Below, piece by piece: positions 1-6,087 of a DNA stretch of 8,617 nucleotides (the first letter of the stretch is position 1; the number at the start of each line of letters is the position of its first letter). Location: NCBI GenBank assembly GCA_003694425.1, contig RFJX01000222.1, positions 1-8,617 of the forward strand, given 5' to 3'. Made by a program: the position numbers and the translations under genes. This DNA comes from Gammaproteobacteria bacterium (GTDB taxonomy: Bacteria; Pseudomonadota; Gammaproteobacteria; J113). The notes beneath the pieces are model-generated. The model was not told where the DNA came from, searched no databases, and was given only the letters and a program-made list of their open reading frames with translations.

Positions 1-4
1 CGCG

Positions 5-493
5 ATGCTCTTCTACTTCGCCTACGGTTCCAATCTCTCCACCGCCAGGCTGAGGGCGCGGATCGCGCAGGTCCGGCCGGTCGTGCGGGCCCTGCTGCCC
101 GGCCACCGGCTCTGTTTCCACAAGGCGGGCCGGGACGGCTCGGCCAAGTGCGACGCGGCCCATACCGGGGCCCGGGGGGACCGGGTGTTCGGGGTGGTCT
201 TCGAGATCGCCCGGTCCGATCTGCAGGTGCTGGACCGGATCGAGGGTAGCGGTTATGTGCGCCGATCCGTCTCGTTGCTGACCACCGGAGGCCTGCCGCT
301 GCAGGCCGTCACCTATCTCGCCACCGGGATCGATCCCGGGCTGCTGCCCTACGACTGGTACCGGCAGCACGTCCTGATAGGGGCCCGGGAACACTGCTTG
401 CCGCAGGCCTGGCTGGACCGGCTCGGGCGGATCCCCTGCATCCCGGACCCCGATCCGTCCCGCAGGGAGCGGGAGCTGGCGATCTATCCCTGA
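5..493 (+). CDS. gamma-glutamylcyclotransferase family protein (GGCT-like fold)
   Basis: A 162-residue cytosolic protein of the gamma-glutamylcyclotransferase superfamily, whose members release 5-oxoproline from gamma-glutamyl amino acids or related amides. The N-terminus carries the family signature YGSNL at residues 7-11, which forms the substrate-binding loop. LDRIEG at 76-81 contains the candidate catalytic acid E80, followed by the usual GY at 83-84. Residues 117-134 (YDWYRQHVLIGAREHCLP) match the GGCT C-terminal helix pattern with GA and LP. Length is normal and no signal peptide or membrane segment is seen. The start fits because family members begin only a few residues before YGSNL; the ribosome binding site is off the window edge. 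It ends 58 bp from the convergent HAMP gene, so it is not part of that operon. The family is clear; the exact substrate cannot be told from sequence. Confidence 0.88.
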   Translation: MLFYFAYGSNLSTARLRARIAQVRPVVRALLPGHRLCFHKAGRDGSAKCDAAHTGARGDRVFGVVFEIARSDLQVLDRIEGSGYVRRSVSLLTTGGLPLQAVTYLATGIDPGLLPYDWYRQHVLIGAREHCLPQAWLDRLGRIPCIPDPDPSRRERELAIYP

Positions 494-524
494 TCCGGCG
501 TACCGGCCGCCGTCTCCTTCGCCA

Positions 525-541
525 CCGGGTTGCCCACCCGG
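525..541. terminator. small inverted repeat between convergent genes, possible bidirectional terminator
   Basis: CCGGGT-TGCCC-ACCCGG forms a perfect 6-bp stem with a 5-nt loop. It sits in the 58-bp gap between the cyclotransferase stop and the stop of the minus-strand operon. No T-tract follows on either strand, so it is not a classical intrinsic terminator. A 6-bp stem is common by chance in DNA this GC-rich; only its position supports the call. Confidence 0.25.
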
Positions 542-551
542 CCAGATGGTC

Positions 552-1103
552 TCACCGGGGCTCCTGGAGCACCTCGTCCAGCGCCTTCAGGAGCTGTTCC
601 CGGGCGTCGGCATCGCTGGCACCCCGCAACTGGCGGCGGCAGGCCTCCAGCAGGGACCGGTACCGCTCCTCGCGCTCGCCGAGTGCAGCCGCCATCCGTT
701 CGAAGTCATCCGCCAGCTCCTTGAGCTGGTCGGAGTCCCGGAGAGTGGCGTCGATGGTGTAGTTGCCCTTTGCGATCTCGTCGATCAGGCGCCGGAGGCG
801 GTAGAGCGGACCGGCAATGCGATGGGAGAGGTGCAGCACCATCCAGGCCGCAATCCCGCCTACCAGCGCGGTGACGAGCATGTTGCCGAGGACGATGGTC
901 AGTCCGAGGCCCGCCAGGACCTTCTCCAGACTCAGGTGGAGGGAGTGTCCCTGGCTGGCCATGTCACTGCCAAGGAGCAGATAGAGCAGCAGGCCGGAGA
1001 GGAGTCCACTGAGGAGGATCAGACCTACCATCCAGGCGATGAAGCGCCCCTGGAAGCCGCGATCGATGAAGTAGTGTCGGCGTTGCCGGTTGCTCTCGTT
1101 CAT
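552..1103 (-). CDS. inner-membrane HAMP-domain protein without an output domain
   Basis: A 183-residue protein, last gene of the minus-strand operon. A short basic cytoplasmic N-terminus (RRHYFIDRGFQ, 8-18) precedes a first membrane helix at about 21-44. A very short periplasmic loop of about 17 residues (45-61) follows, then a second helix at about 62-91. A HAMP domain spans about 92-142, with the expected helix, the GP at 98-99, a connector (GNYTIDATL) and a second amphipathic helix. The rest, 143-183, is a charged, probably coiled helix. No histidine kinase, cyclase, phosphodiesterase or MCP signalling domain follows. HAMP domains normally relay transmembrane signals, so it may act through a partner protein. 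Start: the ATG at 1103 overlaps the cytochrome stop as ATGA, indicating translational coupling; an in-frame ATG 12 codons upstream would lie inside the cytochrome gene and is less likely. The domain call is solid, the function unknown. Confidence 0.82.
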   Translation of the reverse strand: MNESNRQRRHYFIDRGFQGRFIAWMVGLILLSGLLSGLLLYLLLGSDMASQGHSLHLSLEKVLAGLGLTIVLGNMLVTALVGGIAAWMVLHLSHRIAGPLYRLRRLIDEIAKGNYTIDATLRDSDQLKELADDFERMAAALGEREERYRSLLEACRRQLRGASDADAREQLLKALDEVLQEPR

Positions 1104-1579
1104 GGTCGGTTCCCGCTGGTGTCGTGGCAGACGAGGCACAGCTCCCCGTCCGCATTGTTGCGCCGGAGCAGAAAACTCTTGTGCATCCGCTCGCTGTTGG
1201 TCAGGCGATCCATCAGGCTGACGCTGGCCCAGGGCCGGTCACTCTCCAGCTCCCCGTGGGCATAGTGACAGGTGAGACAGGTCATGGTCCTGGACTCGGT
1301 CAGCGGGAGGTCCGGCGGGACCTCGAAATCGAGAGGCTCGCCCAGGGGGTGTGAGGCGGCGGCCCCGGCATGGCATCCGGTGCACATCCCGATCCCGTCC
1401 GGCAGGAGGTCATCGCCTGGCAGGCGTCCGGGCCCGGACCCCGGGAACCTGTCCGGGGTGGTGGCATGACACTGGGTACAACCGCGGATGCCGGCGGGCC
1501 GATGAGGTCCTGCCTCGTCCGCAGCCGCGATCCGGATCGCCGGCAGTGCCAGCAGCAGGAGGAGGATCGGCCCGCGCAT
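1100..1579 (-). CDS. small periplasmic tetraheme cytochrome c (doubled-CXXCH type)
   Basis: A 159-residue exported electron-transfer protein. A Sec signal peptide is evident: MRG followed by a leucine run, with likely cleavage after AAA at residue 20. Four heme-attachment motifs follow: CTQCH (34-38), CTGCH (66-70), CLTCH (101-105) and CLVCH (148-152). The eight cysteines are all in these motifs. The only other histidines are H26, H77, H108 and H133, exactly enough for bis-histidine ligation of four low-spin hemes; the pairing is inference. There is no second membrane segment or lipobox, so it should be soluble in the periplasm. The ATG shares one base with the stop of the barrel gene (TGATG) and has no clear Shine-Dalgarno sequence, suggesting coupled translation. 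The 3' end overlaps the HAMP gene by 4 nt. The redox partner is unknown; the adjacent outer-membrane barrel and membrane HAMP protein are candidates. Confidence 0.9.
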   Translation of the reverse strand: MRGPILLLLLALPAIRIAAADEAGPHRPAGIRGCTQCHATTPDRFPGSGPGRLPGDDLLPDGIGMCTGCHAGAAASHPLGEPLDFEVPPDLPLTESRTMTCLTCHYAHGELESDRPWASVSLMDRLTNSERMHKSFLLRRNNADGELCLVCHDTSGNRP

Positions 1580-2892
1580 CAGAAGCTGACCACGATCTGA
1601 CCCAGTCCGAGGGCATGTTCGAAGCCGGGCTCGCCGGTATCGTTGCCCAGGGTGTCGAGATACTCGAACTTCAGTCGCAGATAGTCGTTGAAACGATAGC
1701 CGAAGCCCAGGCTGAGCCGGGACAGATTGTCCACCGCATAGTGGATCGTGTCATCGTCCGGGTCGGGAACCTGCCGGTAGTCCGGCACCCAGGCGCCGTA
1801 GCGCAGGAACAGGTCGAGTGGCCAGCCGCTGACCGGCTCCAGGTCGGTATCGAGGGTCAGGTGCCAGGCATACTCGTCCCGGTCCTCCAGACGTACCCCG
1901 TTTGCGTCGATCAGCGGCTGGCGCGCATCGCGCAGCAGCGCCTCGCCGATGAGGGTGAACATCCCGTAATGGAGGGTGGCGTCGGCGCCATAGACCAGAT
2001 TCGCCAACGCACCGTTACCATCCATCTCTCCCAGCAGAGAGAGCCCCCCTTCCAGCAGGGGGGGCGGCGCCTGCGAGTGCAGGCTGAAGGGGTTGTCACC
2101 CCAGGTCAGTCCCAGGCGACCGCCGGCGGCCCAGCCGCTGTCGGTGTAGATCGAGTCGATGACATAGAGGGCGTAGTTGTAGTTGCGGCCCGAGCCGTAG
2201 AGGCGCACCCCGTCGCTGTTGAATCCACCCTGCTGGACCCGCTCGGTGGTCAGCGGCGCGGTGACGGTGGGCCGGTCAGGAGCGGCGAAATACTGGAAGT
2301 CGGCGGCGAAGGGGAGGTCGAAGCGCCCCGCCTGCAGGTGGAAGCCGGGCTCCTCGAAGATCCGGCCGCGGGCCGGGATGCTGTGGTCGTAGAGGTGATA
2401 GTCGATCACCGCTACGGCGATGTCGGCGCTGCCACCGTCCCAGACCAGCGCGGAACTCACCGCGAACTGGTCGGCAAAGCCGTATTCCAGATCGATCTCG
2501 AAGGCACCTAGGTCGAAGGGACGGTCCCCCTCGTTCCCGGTTCTGGCGAGGACGTCGAAGAAGCCGCTGATCTGCAGGCCGTCCGCATCCTCGTCGGCGG
2601 CCTCCTGCGCGACTTCCGCTCCGGGTGCCGCCGAGACCGCCGGAGTGGATGCAGGGCCTGCGGGCACCGGCTCCCGGTCGCGGAGCTGTTTCACCTCGGT
2701 CTCCAGTTCCTGGAGGCGGTGCTGCAGCCGTGAGATCTCCGCGTCCTTCTCCGCCAGCATCTCGCGCACGATGCTGCGTACCTCCGCGTCCGTCGCTGCC
2801 GGTGCCGGTACCGTGACCGAGGTACAGGCGAGCAGCAGGAGGAGCCCCTGAAGAGGCCCGAAGCCGTACGCGGCTTTTGTCGGCATCTTCAT
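1579..2892 (-). CDS. outer-membrane beta-barrel (porin-like) protein with N-terminal coiled coil
   Basis: A 437-residue predicted outer-membrane protein. The N-terminus has an export signal with hydrophobic core at 14-22. Cleavage could follow the APAA stretch near 30-33, although LLAC at 20-23 is a weak lipobox and lipidation of C23 is possible. Residues about 36-73 form a charged heptad-like helix (SRLQHRLQELETEVKQL), a probable trimerising periplasmic coiled coil. A Pro/Ala/Glu/Asp-rich linker follows at 74-105. From about 106 to the end there are alternating, aromatic-rich beta strands typical of barrels. The protein ends in QIVVSF, with the C-terminal phenylalanine that the BAM machinery recognises. 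It is much shorter than MtrB-type conduit barrels and closer in size to 16-18-stranded porins. Start: the ATG at 2892 has AGGG 6 nt upstream, overlapping the receptor's TAG stop. Substrate is not predictable; passage of ions, or support for the neighbouring cytochrome, are both possible. Confidence 0.8.
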   Translation of the reverse strand: MKMPTKAAYGFGPLQGLLLLLACTSVTVPAPAATDAEVRSIVREMLAEKDAEISRLQHRLQELETEVKQLRDREPVPAGPASTPAVSAAPGAEVAQEAADEDADGLQISGFFDVLARTGNEGDRPFDLGAFEIDLEYGFADQFAVSSALVWDGGSADIAVAVIDYHLYDHSIPARGRIFEEPGFHLQAGRFDLPFAADFQYFAAPDRPTVTAPLTTERVQQGGFNSDGVRLYGSGRNYNYALYVIDSIYTDSGWAAGGRLGLTWGDNPFSLHSQAPPPLLEGGLSLLGEMDGNGALANLVYGADATLHYGMFTLIGEALLRDARQPLIDANGVRLEDRDEYAWHLTLDTDLEPVSGWPLDLFLRYGAWVPDYRQVPDPDDDTIHYAVDNLSRLSLGFGYRFNDYLRLKFEYLDTLGNDTGEPGFEHALGLGQIVVSF

Positions 2893-2903
2893 GACGGGCC
2901 CTA
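2893..2903 (-). promoter_or_regulatory. ribosome binding site overlapping the receptor stop codon
   Basis: On the minus strand, TAGGG combines the TAG stop of the chemoreceptor (2901-2903) with an AGGG Shine-Dalgarno core 6 nt before the ATG at 2892. This decides the start of the barrel gene against the upstream in-frame ATG at 2988, which would lie inside the receptor's hemerythrin domain. It also implies that ribosomes finishing the receptor can feed the barrel gene. Confidence 0.6.
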
Positions 2904-4949
2904 CCGGATCCCGGCGGCGATCAGCTCGTCCGCGTAGCGCTTGTCCATCCGGTAGATGTGGTCCACCAGCCAGCTCTTTAGGAACCACAGCAGAGTGAGC
3001 AGGGATTCGTTGTCCCGGCGGGAGGCGTAGTCGCCGACGTGGCGGTCCAGGTCCTGCAGCAGCTTCTGATGCACCACCTTGTGCGAAGCGAGATCGGAGT
3101 AGCCGGCCTTCTCCATCAGCACCTCCTCGTCGGCCAGGTGCTGCCTGGCGAAGGCGATCAGTTCGTCGAGGACCGGCTGGAGCGCCTCCTTGTCCTGCTT
3201 CTCGCGGTAGCCGCGGTAGAGCCGGTTCATCAGCTCGAACAGCTTCTGGTGCTGCCGGTCGATGGAGGGGATCTGGACCAGGAAGCCGTCGTTCCAGTTG
3301 ACGATAGCGGTGTCCAGGTCCTCCGCCTCAGCTGCGTGGCTCACCTTGAACTGGCCCATCAGCAGGTCGATCTCGCGCACCGTGAACTGGGCGCCGAGCA
3401 GCGAATCGCGGTCTTCAGCCGCACTCTCCGCCACCCGCCGGCAGATCTCCGCCACGTTGCTGGCGTTGCGGTTGATCTCCTCGGCCACGGCCGCCTGCTC
3501 CTCGGCGGCGGTTGCCACCTGGGTGTTCATGTCGGTCGTCTGGGTGATGTGGGCGGTGATGCGCTCCAGCGCCTCGCCGGCCTGGCTGGCGTGGCTGACC
3601 GCCTGTTCGCTGGCCGTGGTGGTATCCCGCATGCTCCGCACCGCCTCGTCGGTACCGGACTGCAGGCGGTCGATCATCGCCTGGATCTCCTCGGTGGACT
3701 GCTGGGTGCGCTGGGCCAGGGTGCGGACCTCGTCGGCCACCACCGCGAAGCCCCGGCCCGATTCGCCGGCACGGGCGGCCTCGATGGCGGCATTGAGCGC
3801 CAGCAGGTTGGTCTGGTCGGAGATCTCGCGGATGACGTTGAGGATCTCCCGGATCTGCCCGCTGTCCTCGGCGAGCCGGTCGATGGCGGTCATGGCCTGG
3901 GCGATGGTGTGGGCCATGCCCTCGATCAGGGCGATCGACTCCTGCACCACCCGGCCCCCTTCTCCGGCCACCTCACCGGCCTCGCCGGCGGCGACCCGGG
4001 CCGCATCGGTGTTCCTGGCCACCTCCTGCACGGTGGCCGCCATTTCGGTGATGGCCACCACCAGCTGGTCGGTGTTGGCCAGGACCTCCTCGATCTCCCG
4101 GTTGGTCCGGGAGAACCCTTCCGCAACTCCCTCCATCCGCCGCGAGGCCTGGCCGGATACCGTCAGGGTGGCGCCGGTGAGGTTGTCCAGCCCCTCCAGG
4201 AACCGGTTGAACTCGCGCGCAATCTCGGGAAGCAGGCCACTACCTTCCACCGGCAGGCGCCGGGTCAGGTCCTTGTCGCCCCGGTTGAGTTCGCGCAGGC
4301 CGTCGAGCAGGCGGGTGAGGGCGGCGCGCAACTGCCGGTAGATGGCGGCCAGGGCCAGTACCACCACCAGCACCAGGACCAGGCTGAAGACCAACTGGTC
4401 ACGCTGCAGGGCGTCCCGGGTCGCCGCGGCAGCCGCGGTGGCCTGATGCTGGCGTTCCTGCGAGTGGCGCACCCACTGTTCGCTCTGTCCGGCGATCTCG
4501 TCGGAGAGGGCGTCGAAGCGCTCCATGAAGCGATCGCCGCCGGCCCTGTCCCCGCTGGCGTAGGCGCGGTACATCTGTTCGCCAACCGCAAGCTGCTCCT
4601 GTACCCGCCCGGCGAGGCGATTGGTACGCTGCGCCAGCTCCGGGTGCCCGCGGCCGATCCGCGCCAGCAGGTCCACCGCCTCGCGATGGAATTGCGCCGC
4701 CTCCCGTGTGGCCTCCTCCTCGCCGGTCAGCGAGGCGTCGGTCAGGAACTGCTGGACCTGGGTGGTGAAGTAACGCAGGTCCTGCATCTCGGTGGCCATA
4801 CCCACCGCCGCCTCCAGCTCGTCGGCGGTGCGGTCCAGCTCGGCGATGTCGTGATGCAGCAGCAGGGCCGATCCCGCCACCATCAGCACCACCAGGGCGC
4901 CGAGCCCCTTGACCAGATCGAGCAGGTCGATTCGTTGCAGCCAGTTCAT
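2901..4949 (-). CDS. methyl-accepting chemotaxis protein with C-terminal hemerythrin domain
   Basis: A 682-residue transmembrane chemoreceptor. TM1 lies at about 14-32. A helical periplasmic sensor spans about 33-185, containing QVQQFLTD (64-71) and [12 protein letters not shown] (127-138), a pattern I recall from four-helix MCP sensors of unknown ligand. TM2 lies at 186-204 and a HAMP domain at about 205-258. The coiled signalling domain runs from about 265 to 535, with the canonical hairpin tip around 375-412 ([16 protein letters not shown]), which contacts CheA/CheW. A complete bacteriohemerythrin domain follows at about 549-676. Its seven diiron ligands are in place: H567, H604, E608, H623, H627, H664 and D669. 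Known relatives such as DcrH bind O2 or respond to redox at this domain, so a cytosolic O2/redox input in addition to the periplasmic one is likely. Start: an in-frame TGA lies 6 nt upstream of the ATG, and GAGGAG sits 9 nt before it. First gene of the operon, behind a sigma-28-like promoter. Confidence 0.95.
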   Translation of the reverse strand: MNWLQRIDLLDLVKGLGALVVLMVAGSALLLHHDIAELDRTADELEAAVGMATEMQDLRYFTTQVQQFLTDASLTGEEEATREAAQFHREAVDLLARIGRGHPELAQRTNRLAGRVQEQLAVGEQMYRAYASGDRAGGDRFMERFDALSDEIAGQSEQWVRHSQERQHQATAAAAATRDALQRDQLVFSLVLVLVVVLALAAIYRQLRAALTRLLDGLRELNRGDKDLTRRLPVEGSGLLPEIAREFNRFLEGLDNLTGATLTVSGQASRRMEGVAEGFSRTNREIEEVLANTDQLVVAITEMAATVQEVARNTDAARVAAGEAGEVAGEGGRVVQESIALIEGMAHTIAQAMTAIDRLAEDSGQIREILNVIREISDQTNLLALNAAIEAARAGESGRGFAVVADEVRTLAQRTQQSTEEIQAMIDRLQSGTDEAVRSMRDTTTASEQAVSHASQAGEALERITAHITQTTDMNTQVATAAEEQAAVAEEINRNASNVAEICRRVAESAAEDRDSLLGAQFTVREIDLLMGQFKVSHAAEAEDLDTAIVNWNDGFLVQIPSIDRQHQKLFELMNRLYRGYREKQDKEALQPVLDELIAFARQHLADEEVLMEKAGYSDLASHKVVHQKLLQDLDRHVGDYASRRDNESLLTLLWFLKSWLVDHIYRMDKRYADELIAAGIR

Positions 4950-4955
4950 CTTCGT

Positions 4956-4973
4956 TCACTCCTCAGGCTTCAT
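4956..4973 (-). other. five-codon upstream ORF (MKPEE) in the receptor leader
   Basis: ATG AAG CCT GAG GAG TGA lies just before the chemoreceptor, in the same frame, with 6 nt between its stop and the receptor ATG. It has its own plausible Shine-Dalgarno (GGAG, about 9 nt upstream). The receptor's GAGGAG site lies inside it. It could be a minimal leader peptide, but a six-codon frame arises easily by chance. Confidence 0.2.
4959..4964 (-). promoter_or_regulatory. Shine-Dalgarno site of the chemoreceptor gene
   Basis: GAGGAG on the minus strand, 9 nt before the ATG at 4949. Together with the in-frame TGA at 4956-4958 it fixes the receptor start. Confidence 0.7.
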
Positions 4974-5119
4974 TTTTTCTTCTCTCCCGGAGCGCCGGAC
5001 GGTCCTGCCCGCAACGGGCGCGGCGGCTCCACCTCTTCCTGTCTCCCGCAGGGAGTCCCGTCCCAGACTGGCATGGCCGGTGCCGGTCCGTCATCGCGTC
5101 CCGGCTCGTTGTGCGGGGG

Positions 5120-5146
5120 TTAGCGGCCCGGCCGGGTCTTTCTTTA
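5120..5146 (-). promoter_or_regulatory. sigma-28 (FliA)-type promoter for the chemoreceptor operon
   Basis: On the minus strand, TAAA (5146-5143) is followed by exactly 15 nt and then GCCGCTAA (5127-5120). The established FliA consensus is TAAA-N15-GCCGATAA, so 11 of 12 core positions match with ideal spacing. It points at a chemoreceptor gene, the classic FliA target. Transcription would begin near 5112 and leave a leader of about 160 nt before the receptor ATG at 4949. Confidence 0.72.
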
Positions 5147-5204
5147 GGAAAATTGAATCCATCGCATCCGGGCCGGGGTGGCGTAGGATCCGGTTGCCGG
5201 GAGC

Positions 5205-5214
5205 GGAGAGGTGA
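5205..5214 (+). promoter_or_regulatory. Shine-Dalgarno site of the ABC ATPase gene
   Basis: GGAGAGGTGA precedes ATG at 5217. It contains GGAG 8 nt from that ATG. The in-frame GTG at 5211 lies inside the site itself, so ATG 5217 is the better start. Confidence 0.6.
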
Positions 5215-5216
5215 CC

Positions 5217-6035
5217 ATGGGAAAAACAGGAAACGGGATCGAGATCCGGGTGGAGGGGCTGCACAAGGCCTTCGGCGACAACCGGGTCCTGCGGGGGATC
5301 GACCTGACCATCCGCCAGGGGGACCTGCTGGCCATCGTCGGCGGGTCGGGCTGCGGCAAGACGGTCCTGCTCAACCACATCCTCGGGCTGCTCACGCCCG
5401 ATGCCGGCCGGGTGCTGGTGGTGGACTACGGCAGCGAGGGCCACCCGCTGCGCGACCTGGCGGAGTGCTCCACCGAGGACCTGGACCGCATCCACAGCTT
5501 CTGGGGCATGGTCTTCCAGCGCAACGCCCTGTTCTCCGGCACGGTCTACGACAACATCGCCCTGGGTCTCTCCGAGGTGAAGGGGATGACGGACGAGGAG
5601 ATCCGGCCCATCGCCCGCGAGGTGCTGGAGGCGGTGGCCCTGCCTTCGGACGACGCCTTTCTGGCCCTGAGCGTGGAGCAGCTCTCCGGCGGGATGGCCA
5701 AGCGGCTGGCGGTGGCCCGGGCCATCGCCATGGCCCCGCGGGTGATCTTCTACGACGAGCCGACCACCGGCCTGGACCCGGTCAGTTCGGCGCAGATCCA
5801 TGAACTCATCTACAAGACCCATCACCAGCCCCGGCAGGGCGTGGACCATGTCACCAGCCTCATCATCACCCACGACAAGGACCTGCTGGCCCGACTGCAG
5901 CCGAGGGTGGTGATGCTCTACGAGGGAAAGGTCTGCTTCGACGGCAGTTACGAGGACTTTCGCACCTCGGATTCTCCGGTCATCCGCCCCTACTTCGAGC
6001 AGATGCCGGTGCTGCACGGGCGGACGGGGGGGTGA
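5217..6035 (+). CDS. ABC transporter ATP-binding protein, MlaF (Mce-associated) type
   Basis: A 272-residue nucleotide-binding subunit with all motifs intact: Walker A GGSGCGKT (42-49), Q-loop VFQRNALF (99-106, Q101), signature LSGGMAKR (156-163), Walker B VIFYDEP (176-182) with the catalytic glutamate E181, D-loop GLDP, and H-loop histidine H219. The Q-loop sequence, the LSGGM-[AR]-R signature and the overall length are those of MlaF-like ATPases, which power MlaE/MCE complexes moving phospholipids between inner and outer membranes. Between Walker A and the Q-loop there is a longer acidic stretch (70-96) than I recall in E. coli MlaF. The C-terminal tail after RPYFEQ is only about 10 residues, apparently shorter than the MlaB-contacting tail of E. 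coli MlaF. No permease, MCE or STAS gene follows; the next gene is convergent. Cytosolic and peripheral to the inner membrane. Family confident; partners unknown. Confidence 0.88.
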   Translation: MGKTGNGIEIRVEGLHKAFGDNRVLRGIDLTIRQGDLLAIVGGSGCGKTVLLNHILGLLTPDAGRVLVVDYGSEGHPLRDLAECSTEDLDRIHSFWGMVFQRNALFSGTVYDNIALGLSEVKGMTDEEIRPIAREVLEAVALPSDDAFLALSVEQLSGGMAKRLAVARAIAMAPRVIFYDEPTTGLDPVSSAQIHELIYKTHHQPRQGVDHVTSLIITHDKDLLARLQPRVVMLYEGKVCFDGSYEDFRTSDSPVIRPYFEQMPVLHGRTGG

Positions 6036-6056
6036 GCCGGGGAGGCCCCTCCCGGC
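6036..6056. terminator. GC-rich hairpin after the ABC ATPase stop, possible terminator
   Basis: Immediately after the TGA, GCC, a bulged G, and GGGAG pair with CTCCC and GGC around a 4-nt loop. It lies in the 52-bp gap between the convergent ATPase and rlmKL genes. There is no T-run on either side, so it may only protect mRNA ends or do nothing. Confidence 0.3.
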
Positions 6057-6087
6057 CCCTGTCACTGCACTCAGCCAGGGATCCAGG

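Larger units (their letters stand above)
4950..5216. promoter_or_regulatory. divergent intergenic region between the chemoreceptor operon and the ABC ATPase gene
   Basis: About 265 bp without a convincing gene. It carries the sigma-28-like promoter facing the receptor, roughly 160 nt of predicted receptor leader, the receptor Shine-Dalgarno and the ATPase Shine-Dalgarno. The predicted leader contains two short GC hairpins: CTCCC-TGC-GGGAG and GCCCG-TTG-CGGGC. Neither matches a riboswitch I can recognise. The AT-richer segment at about 5138-5160 is the only clear composition dip. No convincing sigma-70 pair was found for the ATPase gene: TTGAAT at 5153 and TAGGAT at 5184 are 25 nt apart, too far for a normal promoter. 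Confidence 0.6.

Noticed and set aside
1351..2511. Plus-strand open frame of 386 codons opposite the barrel and cytochrome genes
   Set aside because: It crosses the junction of two well-supported minus-strand genes and shows no motif, signal or initiation site.
3039..5123. Long open frame on the plus strand across the chemoreceptor gene (694 codons)
   Set aside because: It is antisense to a gene with full MCP and hemerythrin motifs. Its product is a composition artefact (rich in L, G, V, H, Q) of stop-poor GC-rich DNA, with no recognisable domain or ribosome binding site.
5176..5200. Possible sigma-54 promoter (TGGC...TTGC) before the ABC ATPase
   Set aside because: GG and GC are 14 nt apart rather than the required 10, so the site cannot fit the -24/-12 geometry.
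5091..6065. Minus-strand open frame of 324 codons opposite the ABC ATPase
   Set aside because: The plus strand has every ABC ATPase motif in order; the antisense product is low-complexity and rich in H, Q, V and D.
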